The notes beneath the pieces are model-generated. The model searched no databases. It had not been told where the DNA came from and saw nothing but the letters and a program-made list of their open reading frames with translations. DNA of 64,000 nucleotides from an uncultured Jannaschia sp. (lineage in GTDB: Bacteria; Pseudomonadota; Alphaproteobacteria; Rhodobacterales; Rhodobacteraceae): positions 118,105 through 182,104 of the forward strand of contig CANLTZ010000011.1 in NCBI GenBank assembly GCA_947494145.1, given 5' to 3'. Position numbers and translations under genes: made by a program. This document shows, one piece after another, positions 9,594 to 17,347 of this stretch (position 1 is its first letter; the number at the start of each line of letters is the position of its first letter).

Positions 9594-11399
9594 TCAACGG
9601 TTGCCGCTTTCTGCCAGATATGAGGCAAAGCTGTCCGCGGCGGGGTTGAAATCGGGGCGCAGGCCCAGAAGCGGGGTGGCGCGGCGCACGACTTCGCTCG
9701 CCACCGGCACGGCCGTCCAACCGGCGGTGCGGCGTTGTTCGCCCGCTGCTTCGATCTGCGGCTCATCCAGGGTGACGACCAGCACATATTGCGGGTCATC
9801 GGCGGGGAAGACGCTGGCGAACGTCGTGATGACTTTATCGTCCCAATAGCCGCCCGTGTATTTCGGCTTGTCGGCGGTGCCGGTCTTGCCGCCCACCTGG
9901 TAGCCCGACACCTCACCCAAAGACGCTGTGCCGCGCATGACCACCTGCCGCAGCATATGGCGTGCCTGGGCCGAGACCCGTTCCGACACCACGCGGGTGC
10001 CCGGCGCGGGCGGGGTGGCGCGGGCCAGAAGCGTGGGTTCCACCCTGGTGCCGCCGTTCAGGACACTGGCGTAGCCGACCGCCAAATGCAGCGGTGAGGC
10101 CGACAGTCCATGGCCGTAACTGATTGTCATGGTGGAGATATCGGGCCAACGGGCGGGGATAAGGGGCCGCGCGCCGGGCGCCTCGGTCAGCTCGATGGCT
10201 GTGGGTTCGAAGAAGCCCAAGCTGCGCAGGAAATCCTGCTGCCGTGCCGCCCCGATATCGAGCGCCATGCGTGCCGTTCCCACATTGGAGGATTTGACGA
10301 TAACGTCGGTCACCGACAACTCAGGCCCGTAATTGCGGAAATCACGGATGCGGTGGCGCCCCTGGCGCAGCGGCCCGGTCGTGTCGATCATGGTGCCCGC
10401 ATTGGTCAGGCCCAGTTCCAGCGACTGCGCGGCCGTGAAGATCTTGAAGGTCGATCCCAGCTCATAGACGCCTTGGACCGCGCGATTAAAAAGCGGGCTG
10501 TCGCCCGGGTCGCCTTCCACCGCGGGGGCCGGGCGGTCATTGGGGTCGAAATCGGGGACCGAAGCAAGGGCGCGGATTTCGCCGGTATGGATATCCATCA
10601 GGATGGCGGCGGCGCCCTTGGCGTTCATCAACGCCATCCCACCTTCGAGCACACGCTCCACTGCGGATTGCACTGACAGGTCGATGGACAGGCGCAAAGG
10701 CGCGCCTTCTTGAGCGGGGTCGCGTAGGAATTCGTTGAACGTCGCCTCTACCCCCGCGATGCCCTTGATCTCGGCGGCGCGCACATCCTGTTCGCCGTAG
10801 CGGGCGCCGCCCAGGATATGGGCGGCCAGTGGGCCGTTGGGATAAAGGCGCATCTCGCGCTGGCCGAACAGCAGGCCAGGCTCACCCAGATCGTGGACGG
10901 CCTGCTTTTGTTCGGGCGAGATATTTCCCTTGAGCCAGAAGAACTTGGAGCCCGAGGTGAAACGACGATGCCAGGTTTCGGCATCCATGTCCGGGAAGAT
11001 GCGCGCCAGACCTTCGGCGGCGGCGCGGGCATCCACCATCAGATGCGGCTGGGCATAAAGGGCGGTGGCGTCCACGTTGGTGGCCAACACGCGGCCATTG
11101 CGGTCGGTGATATCGGCGCGGTCCGACACGATGGACGCACCGGACAGGCTGCCGGTCGAAGGCTCCCGCGCTTCAGAGGCGGAAATCGCGCCCATCTTCA
11201 CGCCGACCAGCGCAAAGCCGAAGACGAAGCAGGCGGCAGTGAATTTCATGCGCCGTTCCGCCCGGGCGCGGATACGTTCGGGGGCTTCGCGCGGCGCGAC
11301 CGGGGCGGGCTCAGGCGCGCGGGGCACGCGGGGGGCCACTGGCACGAAGGGGTCGGTGGCCAGCGGGCGGCGGCGCGGCCAGAAAGGTAAGCGGATCAT
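9594..11399 (-). CDS. ftsI: Septal peptidoglycan transpeptidase (penicillin-binding protein 3)
   Basis: A 601-residue class B PBP with a cytoplasmic Pro/Arg-rich N-terminus, one membrane anchor (about 52-72), a dimerisation domain and a C-terminal transpeptidase domain. Active-site motifs are all present: STFK (316-319, nucleophile Ser316), SSN in KSSNVGT and KTG in GGKTGTADK. It crosslinks septal peptidoglycan in the divisome. Its start overlaps the ftsL-like gene by 4 bp. Confidence 0.97.
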   Translation of the reverse strand: MIRLPFWPRRRPLATDPFVPVAPRVPRAPEPAPVAPREAPERIRARAERRMKFTAACFVFGFALVGVKMGAISASEAREPSTGSLSGASIVSDRADITDRNGRVLATNVDATALYAQPHLMVDARAAAEGLARIFPDMDAETWHRRFTSGSKFFWLKGNISPEQKQAVHDLGEPGLLFGQREMRLYPNGPLAAHILGGARYGEQDVRAAEIKGIAGVEATFNEFLRDPAQEGAPLRLSIDLSVQSAVERVLEGGMALMNAKGAAAILMDIHTGEIRALASVPDFDPNDRPAPAVEGDPGDSPLFNRAVQGVYELGSTFKIFTAAQSLELGLTNAGTMIDTTGPLRQGRHRIRDFRNYGPELSVTDVIVKSSNVGTARMALDIGAARQQDFLRSLGFFEPTAIELTEAPGARPLIPARWPDISTMTISYGHGLSASPLHLAVGYASVLNGGTRVEPTLLARATPPAPGTRVVSERVSAQARHMLRQVVMRGTASLGEVSGYQVGGKTGTADKPKYTGGYWDDKVITTFASVFPADDPQYVLVVTLDEPQIEAAGEQRRTAGWTAVPVASEVVRRATPLLGLRPDFNPAADSFASYLAESGNR

Positions 11400-11836
11400 G
11401 GCAATTGTTCCCCATCATCGGCCAAGGTGGGGGGCGCGATGAGCCGGGGGGCGGCATCGGCGCCGTAGCGGTGGTTCATGATGATGACATCCTCGACGGC
11501 TTCCTCCAACTCCACCGCCGGGACGGGGGCGGGCCATTCGGGCGCGGGCGGCGGATAGGCCACTTGGTCGACAACGGCGAAATGATCGGCATCCAGCGGC
11601 ATGAGCGCCAGACGCTCAAAGTTCATCTCAGCCAAGGCGTGCAGGCGGTCGGGACGGTTGAGATAGGCCCATTCCGCGCGCAGCATCGAAAGCTCCTGAT
11701 GGCGGGCGCCGATTTCGCTTTGCAGGCGGGCCACGTCGCGGCTGGTGGCGCGCGTGTCATAGCCTTCGCGGTAGGCCCAGAAGGCCAAGGCAACAACCGC
11801 CGCGATGGATGCCGCATAGATCAGACCGCGCATCAT
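11396..11836 (-). CDS. ftsL: FtsL-like cell division protein
   Basis: A 146-residue bitopic protein with a transmembrane segment at about 4-22 ([18 protein letters not shown]) followed by a leucine-zipper-like coiled coil ([20 protein letters not shown]) and an acidic, Pro-rich tail. Size, topology and position between rsmH and ftsI match FtsL, whose sequence is poorly conserved. ATGA overlaps with both neighbours indicate coupling. The assignment rests mainly on context and topology. Confidence 0.85.
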   Translation of the reverse strand: MMRGLIYAASIAAVVALAFWAYREGYDTRATSRDVARLQSEIGARHQELSMLRAEWAYLNRPDRLHALAEMNFERLALMPLDADHFAVVDQVAYPPPAPEWPAPVPAVELEEAVEDVIIMNHRYGADAAPRLIAPPTLADDGEQLP

Positions 11837-12807
11837 TCGACCGATACCTCCTCAGGCAAGCCAAGCGCCTTGCGCGACACCTCGCCCGCGGGCGCATCGG
11901 TGCGCCGCGCGATCCGCAGCCGGGCGGACCGCGCGCGCGGGTTGTTGGCCACCTCGTCTGGGCTGGGTGCGATGGCCTTGTGGGTGATCTCGAAGGCGGG
12001 GTGGCGGGCGGCGCGTTCGGGCGCATAACGGCTGCCGCCTCCGCCCGCATCGGCGCGGTCGGCCAGGAAGCGCTTGACCGCGCGGTCTTCAAGGGAATGG
12101 AAGGTGACGACAGCAAGCATGCCGCCGGGTGCCAAGGTGCGTTCGGCCGCGGACAGGCCGTGGGCCAATTCACCGAATTCATCGTTCACCGCGATGCGCA
12201 GCGCCTGAAAGGTGCGCGTGGCGGGGTGGGATTGGCCAGGTTTCTGGCGCGGTAGGTTGGCGGCGACGGTTTCGGCCAGGTCGCGCGTGGTTTCGAACGG
12301 TTTTTCCGCCCGGCGCTTGTCGATCGAGCGCGCGATGCGTCGGGCGGCACGTTCTTCACCGTAGCGGTGCAGGATGTCGGCCAATTGGCCTTCGGGCAGG
12401 GTATTGACGATATCGGCCGCCGTGGGCCCGTCATCGCCCATACGCATATCCAGCGGGCCGTCCCGCATGAAGCTGAAGCCACGCTCGGCCTGGTCAAGCT
12501 GCATGGAACTCACGCCCAAATCCAGCACCACGCCATCGAGGTTGGACGCCACCGCATCGATGTTCGAAAACACGTCTTTCACCAATTCTACCCGCCTGCC
12601 GTACTTTTCTGCCCACGCGGACGCCATCTGGTGAGCCAGCGGATCCCGGTCGAGACCGATCACCCGGTCCGCGCCCGCCTCCAGCAGCCCCCGGGTGTAT
12701 CCCCCGGCGCCCATGGTGCCATCTAGCCAGACCCCGCGGACGGGGGCCACGTTTTCGAGGATCGCGGTCAGAAGAACGGGGACATGTGGCGTCCCGGACT
12801 CACTCAT
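11833..12807 (-). CDS. rsmH: 16S rRNA (cytosine(1402)-N(4))-methyltransferase
   Basis: SAM-dependent methyltransferase (324 aa) that modifies C1402 of 16S rRNA. The N-terminus HVPVLL, the SAM loop [15 protein letters not shown] (about 29-43), [12 protein letters not shown], and the C-terminal [14 protein letters not shown] motif are all present. It follows mraZ with a 4-bp ATGA overlap, the near-universal mraZ-rsmH arrangement. Confidence 0.97.
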   Translation of the reverse strand: MSESGTPHVPVLLTAILENVAPVRGVWLDGTMGAGGYTRGLLEAGADRVIGLDRDPLAHQMASAWAEKYGRRVELVKDVFSNIDAVASNLDGVVLDLGVSSMQLDQAERGFSFMRDGPLDMRMGDDGPTAADIVNTLPEGQLADILHRYGEERAARRIARSIDKRRAEKPFETTRDLAETVAANLPRQKPGQSHPATRTFQALRIAVNDEFGELAHGLSAAERTLAPGGMLAVVTFHSLEDRAVKRFLADRADAGGGGSRYAPERAARHPAFEITHKAIAPSPDEVANNPRARSARLRIARRTDAPAGEVSRKALGLPEEVSVE

Positions 12808-13316
12808 GCCCCGCTCTCACCCCCCGAAGCGGGGACGAGCAGGCGCGTGATGGCAAAGCCTTCAGGCAATTCGGACAGCCGTGTGCGCAGGGGGCTGGCC
12901 AGTGGCGCCGGCACCTCAGGCGATAGGATGCGGAACGTCTTACCTTTGGAGGCAAACATTGCGTCGCCTTCTAACCCGATCTGTTCGCGCAAGGGGCGCG
13001 GCAGGATCAGGCGGCCGCTATCGTCCAGCGTGAGCGTTTCGACATAAGTATAGAAGTAGTCTTCCAGCAATTCGCGGTCAGGATGATCGTCGCCCAGCGC
13101 GTCCATCTTGGCGTCCACTTCCTGCATGGCCGCCACGGTGTAGCAAGTCAGCCAGGGATAGCGGGTGTCGCCGTAAAGGACATGGACGCGAGGGTTCGTT
13201 CCGGGGTCGCGGTCGGGGTCAGCGGCATCGAGGACTCGCCGAAAATCAGCCGGGATCGAAACCCGACCCTTCGTGTCCACCTTATGGGTGCTTTTGCCGC
13301 GAAAGCGCTGGTCCAA
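12804..13316 (-). CDS. mraZ: Division/cell wall cluster transcriptional repressor MraZ
   Basis: Contains two AbrB-like swapped-hairpin motifs: [18 protein letters not shown] near the N-terminus and [18 protein letters not shown] in the middle, typical of MraZ rings that bind repeats upstream of their own operon. Homologues start just before the FRG segment; here the only plausible codon is TTG at 13316, with GGGGG a few bases upstream. The frame runs open to 13412 but those residues do not look conserved. It is the first gene of the dcw operon, so its promoter should lie in 13317-14003. Confidence 0.88.
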   Translation of the reverse strand: MDQRFRGKSTHKVDTKGRVSIPADFRRVLDAADPDRDPGTNPRVHVLYGDTRYPWLTCYTVAAMQEVDAKMDALGDDHPDRELLEDYFYTYVETLTLDDSGRLILPRPLREQIGLEGDAMFASKGKTFRILSPEVPAPLASPLRTRLSELPEGFAITRLLVPASGGESGA

Positions 13317-14003
13317 AAGGACCCCCAAATTGCTGCGCAGGCCCACCCAACCTGCTTGGAAAGTAACTTTGCACCCGCAGAAACGGGAAAGAGGCGAGCC
13401 GGGGTCTGCCAATCCCGGCCCGCCCTAAACATCCCGCAATCGGGCATCCTTCGCGCGCGTCACCTGGGGGGAGTTGCTCGCTGCGCGCGTCGGAACTTGT
13501 CGACACAGAGTCGTATGGGAGTGCCTGTAGTTCTGCCTCTTTTCTTTGGGGGCCCCGGAAGTCTGTCGCTTCGTTCGGCCCCGTGCTCTGTGGGAGTGTC
13601 ATGCCACGCGGTTTCCGGTCTGGGAAGCCTTTTTATGCCACTTTGCCCCACAACGTTATCCACACCTTGGGGAAAACCGTTAACAAAATGGATCAAAACA
13701 CAAGATATAGTGGTTAACGGATATTTGATATAATAGGTGTAGTTTTCGATAAAACTATAAATTGTTTCATCTTCCAGTTGTATTCGTGGCAAAAATTCCA
13801 CAAGCAAGCCCAACTTGGCATGGGCGACAAAATGCCGAAACACGTGTTGGGCGGTAAGCCCACCTTGACGGGGCCGTTATTCGGATTGGGTTTTCAGAGA
13901 CTTGCCTGATCCGGACGCCGATTTCGGCAGTTGATCCGTCCAAACTTGGCTTACGAATCGGTCAAGTGGGATGAAATCCCAAATGCTGCATCGCAGCAAA
14001 GAC
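13317..14003. other. Intergenic region upstream of mraZ with AT-rich core and a DnaA-box match
   Basis: About 690 bp without a convincing gene. Positions about 13640-13830 are strikingly AT-rich for this genome. A perfect TTATCCACA (DnaA-box consensus) lies at 13656-13664, and a TTAACGGATATTTGA stretch nearby resembles one CtrA site (TTAA-N7-TTAA) with one mismatch. I expect the dcw operon promoter here but cannot fix -35/-10 boxes. A minus-strand frame (13460-13843) is low complexity with no recognisable fold. Confidence 0.5.
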
Positions 14004-15083
14004 TTATGCGAGATCGCGGGCCAGCAATGCGTCCGCAATCCGGGCGAAAGCGTCGGCCATGGCCCCCTGCCCGGCCGCGACCGGCGTGCCACCATCGCCC
14101 GCCAACCGCGTGTCCAGATCGATGGGAAGCGCGCCGAGGAACGGCAAATCCAACTTAGCAGCCTCGGCGGCCACACCGCCCTGCCCGAAGATCGCAGCTT
14201 CGTGCCCGCATTTGGGGCAATGGAACATCGACATGTTTTCGATCAGGCCAAGGACGGGCGTCTTGACTGTGGCGAACATGTCCAGCGCCTTACGCGCATC
14301 CAGAAGCGCCACATCTTGGGGGGTGGAGACCACGATGGCGCCAGTCACCACCGCCTTGGTCGACAGCGTCAGCTGCACGTCGCCGGTGCCCGGCGGCAGA
14401 TCGACGATCAGCACGTCGAGCGGGGCCCTGCTGTGATGCGTCCATTCCACCTGGCCCAACATCTGCTGGAGGGCGCCCATCAGCATGGGCCCGCGCCAGA
14501 CCACGGCCTTGTCTTCGGCCAGCATCAGGCCCAGCGACATCATCGTGACGCCATGGGCTTGCAGCGGCAGAATGGTTTTACCGTCTGGCGAGGCAGGGCG
14601 CTGGCTGACGCCCATCATCCGCGGCTGGCTGGGCCCATAGATATCCGCATCGAGCAAACCAACCTTGCGACCCTTTCGCGCCAAAGCCACCGCCAAATTG
14701 GCCGAGATGGTGGACTTCCCCACCCCGCCCTTGCCCGAGGCGACGGCAATCACACGATTAACCCCCGGCACGCGCTTGGGCCCGTCCTGGGGTTTGGGGT
14801 GCCCGCCGATCTTGAGCGAAGGCGGCGCCTTTTCCGCCGTGGGCGCCGTGAGAACGGCCTGCACACGGGCCACGCCCGGCAGGCGGGCCACGACCCGTTC
14901 AGCGGCGGCGCGCATCGGCTCCATGACTTTGGCGATCTCGGCCGAGGGGGCCTCGATCACGAAGCGCACGTCAGTGCCGTCAACGGCCAGCGCGCGGACC
15001 ATATCGCGGCTGACGATGTTACCGCCATCGGGTGTTTCGATGGCTGAGAGCGCCCTTTCGACGGCCTCCTTGGTGATAACCAT
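14004..15083 (-). CDS. mrp: Mrp/ApbC-family iron-sulfur cluster carrier ATPase
   Basis: A 359-residue P-loop protein: an N-terminal MIP18/DUF59-like domain (about 1-90), then the deviant Walker A GKGGVGKST (about 121-129), DADIYGPSQPRMMG, DLPPGTGDVQLT and the CPKC pair (about 290-293) that coordinates a shared cluster at the dimer interface. These proteins carry Fe-S clusters to apoenzymes in the cytosol. The ATG at 15083 has a GAGGGG ribosome site; the much longer upstream open frame is a shadow of the MFS gene. Confidence 0.94.
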   Translation of the reverse strand: MVITKEAVERALSAIETPDGGNIVSRDMVRALAVDGTDVRFVIEAPSAEIAKVMEPMRAAAERVVARLPGVARVQAVLTAPTAEKAPPSLKIGGHPKPQDGPKRVPGVNRVIAVASGKGGVGKSTISANLAVALARKGRKVGLLDADIYGPSQPRMMGVSQRPASPDGKTILPLQAHGVTMMSLGLMLAEDKAVVWRGPMLMGALQQMLGQVEWTHHSRAPLDVLIVDLPPGTGDVQLTLSTKAVVTGAIVVSTPQDVALLDARKALDMFATVKTPVLGLIENMSMFHCPKCGHEAAIFGQGGVAAEAAKLDLPFLGALPIDLDTRLAGDGGTPVAAGQGAMADAFARIADALLARDLA

Positions 15084-15109
15084 TGCATTCCCCTCAGGTA
15101 TCCCAAGGC

Positions 15110-16303
15110 TTAGGTGGCGCCGCGCCCCCGCGAAGGCAAGACCAACATGGCCATGACACCTGCGCCGACGCCGCCGCACCAGGCCAGCGTCGTGGGAAGA
15201 CCGAAGAACCCGGCAAGCCAGCCCAGCCCGCCGGAGCCGATTGCAACGGCGCCAATGCCCACCACCACCCACAACGACATGACCCGCCCGCGCAGATCGT
15301 CCGGCAGCGTTTCCTGTACGGCGGCTTGGAAGCTTACGCCGCAGAAGGTCGAAGCGAAGCCAAGCGCCCCCGTCCAGAACAGCGCCGCCCACCAATGAGT
15401 GCTGAGCCCCAGCGCCGCCAGTGCCACCAAGCCGCCCACCAGCACCCAGCGCGTCACGGGCGGGATGCCGCCCTGCCCCATGCCCGCCGTCTTGGCGATG
15501 GCAGCCACCAATGCGCCTGCCCCCGCCGCCGCCGTCAGCAGGCCCAGCCCCTCGGCGCCGCGGGCATGGACGCCTTCGGCCATGACGGGCAACAGTTCTA
15601 AATAGCCGCGGACCAGGATGGCCATGGCCGCCGTCATCAGCAGGGCTTGGCGGGCGATGTCGCTGGCGGCCAGATAGCGGATGCCCTGCGCGATACCCGA
15701 CACGACCGAGCCCTGGCCGGCCCCCGCCGGCAAGGCGCGCGGGTCCATCCAGTGGACCGCCACCAGCATCGGCAGGTAAAGCGCCGCCGACAGCCAAAGC
15801 GTAGCCACCGGCCCGATGGTTGCAATGGCAAGCCCGGTCAGGACCGGCGCGACCAGCCGCGCCAAGTTGAAGTTGAGCGCTGACAGCGCCACCACATTGG
15901 TGACCTCCGCCTTGGGCACCAGGCGCGGGCCGAGCGACATGCGCACCGGGTGGTGGGCCGAAGTGACGACCCCCACCGCAAGTGCCAGGATGGCGAGGCC
16001 CCAGGGCCCAAGGCCTGGCCCGCCCGCGATCAAAGCCGCAAGGGCCAAAAGCACCGCCATGCTGCCGGACGTGACCATCAATGCTTGGCGGATATCGGCC
16101 CGGTCCACGAGCACGCCAAAGACGGGGCCGGACACGATCATCGGCAACAACCCAAGCGCTGCGATGAGGCCCACGAAGGGCGCCGAGCCCGACACATCCC
16201 ATGCCAGCCAGCCCAACGTGACGCGCTGCGCCCAAAGCGCCTGCACCAAGGGCACAGCGGCCAAGAAATAGGCACGAAAACCGATATGGGACAAAGCACT
16301 CAT
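15110..16303 (-). CDS. MFS transporter (EntS/MFS_3-like)
   Basis: A 397-residue protein with about twelve hydrophobic segments and the MFS loop between helices 2 and 3 (GPVFGVLVDRADIRQ). A second loop motif (LPDDLRGRVMSLW) lies between helices 10 and 11, as is common in MFS_3 exporters related to EntS. Probably an inner-membrane efflux carrier; the substrate is not predictable. It starts 27 bp upstream of mrp and may share its transcript. Confidence 0.88.
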   Translation of the reverse strand: MSALSHIGFRAYFLAAVPLVQALWAQRVTLGWLAWDVSGSAPFVGLIAALGLLPMIVSGPVFGVLVDRADIRQALMVTSGSMAVLLALAALIAGGPGLGPWGLAILALAVGVVTSAHHPVRMSLGPRLVPKAEVTNVVALSALNFNLARLVAPVLTGLAIATIGPVATLWLSAALYLPMLVAVHWMDPRALPAGAGQGSVVSGIAQGIRYLAASDIARQALLMTAAMAILVRGYLELLPVMAEGVHARGAEGLGLLTAAAGAGALVAAIAKTAGMGQGGIPPVTRWVLVGGLVALAALGLSTHWWAALFWTGALGFASTFCGVSFQAAVQETLPDDLRGRVMSLWVVVGIGAVAIGSGGLGWLAGFFGLPTTLAWCGGVGAGVMAMLVLPSRGRGAT

Positions 16304-16520
16304 GTCAGACCAATGGCGCGATATGGGACGTGAACGTCAACTTGCAAACCTAACTGACGCAAGGAAAGCCATGCAGATGCTGCATGGCGGCATTGACGAT
16401 TGCCTACGTTGTGCGAACGCAGCAATCGCCCCATTTCTCGGTCAAGGAAACGCGGAAGCGGCAATGGGGCCGCAACGCAAGATCAGGGGCAGAACGGCCC
16501 CGTCATAGAAAGGGTCTAAC

Positions 16521-16742
16521 ATGGCTTTCACCACTTACGGCAATTCGGCCGCCGCCTCCACCTCCCTCAAGGACCGTGCGGTTGCCTTTCTTGAAACTGT
16601 TCGCGTCGAGTTGGCCAAGCGCCGGGTCTATCGCCAAACCCTGTCGGAGCTGTCCGCTCTGTCGGAGCGCGATCTGAACGATCTGGGTCTGAACCGTTCC
16701 ATGCTGCGGTCGGTCGCCCAAGAAGCCGCTTACGGCAAGTAA
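16521..16742 (+). CDS. DUF1127 small RNA-associated protein (CcaF1-like)
   Basis: A 73-residue basic protein whose C-terminal half (LSALSERDLNDLGLNRSMLR) is the DUF1127 motif. A GAAAGGG ribosome site precedes the ATG. In Rhodobacter sphaeroides a DUF1127 gene (RSP_6037, CcaF1) is cotranscribed with the CcsR1-4 sRNAs and affects RNA maturation; here the gene is likewise followed at once by hairpins with CCTCC-type loops. The role in this organism is inferred from that arrangement. Confidence 0.9.
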   Translation: MAFTTYGNSAAASTSLKDRAVAFLETVRVELAKRRVYRQTLSELSALSERDLNDLGLNRSMLRSVAQEAAYGK

Positions 16743-17102
16743 GGTTTTCCACCGTAGCCCGTCCTCCCACGGGCTGCGATGGTAGCGTGGCGGTGATCTC
16801 CTCCCCGACGTGACCGCCACATATCGTCCGATCCCCCTCCTCCCTTTGGGACCGGGCACGCGACCGGCCTTTTGCAAGGTCGGGACGGCTAGGAACCGGC
16901 GGCGCCCCTCCTCCTCCCTGGGTGTCGTCGGGACCTGGCCCACGGGGCCCGGTGCGCGGGCTTCACAAGTCAGAGAACCGATGGCGGCCTGCCTCCTCCC
17001 TGGGCCATCCGTCGGAGCGGCGACTGCCCCTGCCTCCCTTGCGGCAGATCGCCATGTGAATGCGGCGGTGCCCTTCCTCCCTTTGGGCATCGCCGCTTTT
17101 TT
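16743..17102 (+). ncRNA. CcsR/'cuckoo'-type sRNA array: seven hairpins with anti-Shine-Dalgarno loops
   Basis: Downstream of the DUF1127 gene, seven successive stem-loops each present a C-rich anti-SD loop. (1) 16756-16775, loop CCTCCC. (2) 16787-16820, 8-bp stem, loop with CTCCTCCCC. (3) about 16826-16857, loop CCTCCTCCCTTT. (4) 16898-16929, 10-bp stem with wobbles, loop CTCCTCCTCCCT. (5) 16980-17009, loop with CCTCCTCCC. (6) 17019-17053, loop with CCTCCC. (7) 17062-17096, loop TTCCTCCCTTT, followed by a T-run. This matches the Rhodobacter CcsR family, but with more units than the four CcsR RNAs. Probably processed from one transcript starting upstream of the DUF1127 gene. Confidence 0.85.
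17062..17102 (+). terminator. Rho-independent terminator closing the sRNA array
   Basis: A 12-bp stem (17062-17073 with 17085-17096, one G-T pair) closed by an 11-nt loop containing CCTCCC and followed by TTTTTT. The last sRNA hairpin thus doubles as the terminator. Confidence 0.9.
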
Positions 17103-17146
17103 GTTTGGGATCTGCTTTTCACCGAACCGGACGAATTCAAGCGCAA

Positions 17147-17330
17147 GCCGGTCCATCGACGGGCCGCGGTTCGGCGATCTTACGGATTTTCTGGCGTGCT
17201 CTATCTTTGCCACATCCGTACTCCGCCGCAGCGATGCACCAATGTCAGCCAAATCGCCGACCAGGGGCCGGCCTGCCGATGGACCGGCGCCCGCTGGGTT
17301 TGAGTCCGGTCCGGGGCGAAGCGGGATGTC
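17147..17330 (+). repeat. Dispersed palindromic repeat, copy 2
   Basis: Left arm 17147-17165 (GCCGGTCCATCGACGGGCC) and right arm 17270-17288 are inverted repeats matching at 17 of 19 positions; an inner CGGCGAT/ATCGCCG pair is nested inside. A conserved tail (GCCC..TTTGAGTCC) follows to about 17330. Sits between the sRNA terminator (+) and the uvrD 3' end (-). Confidence 0.85.
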
Positions 17331-17347
17331 GGGGCGACGAACGCGTC

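Noticed and set aside
13460..13843. A 127-codon minus-strand frame upstream of mraZ
   Set aside because: Spans the AT-rich regulatory region, has no recognisable fold, and would overlap the expected promoter.
13400..13900. Possible structured RNA (RNase P RNA) or chromosome origin upstream of mraZ
   Set aside because: None of the conserved RNase P RNA core strings could be found, and one DnaA box without a cluster or typical neighbours does not make an origin.
15084..16235. A continuous minus-strand frame joining an upstream ~380-residue stretch to Mrp
   Set aside because: The upstream stretch is Arg/Gly/Pro/His-rich antisense-like sequence in another frame of the MFS gene; the MFS frame has clear membrane helices and Mrp has its own start and ribosome site at 15083.
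16503..17252. A 249-codon minus-strand frame covering the sRNA array and repeat copy 2
   Set aside because: It is antisense to clear stem-loops with selected C-rich loops and a terminator, and its protein is low-complexity basic sequence.
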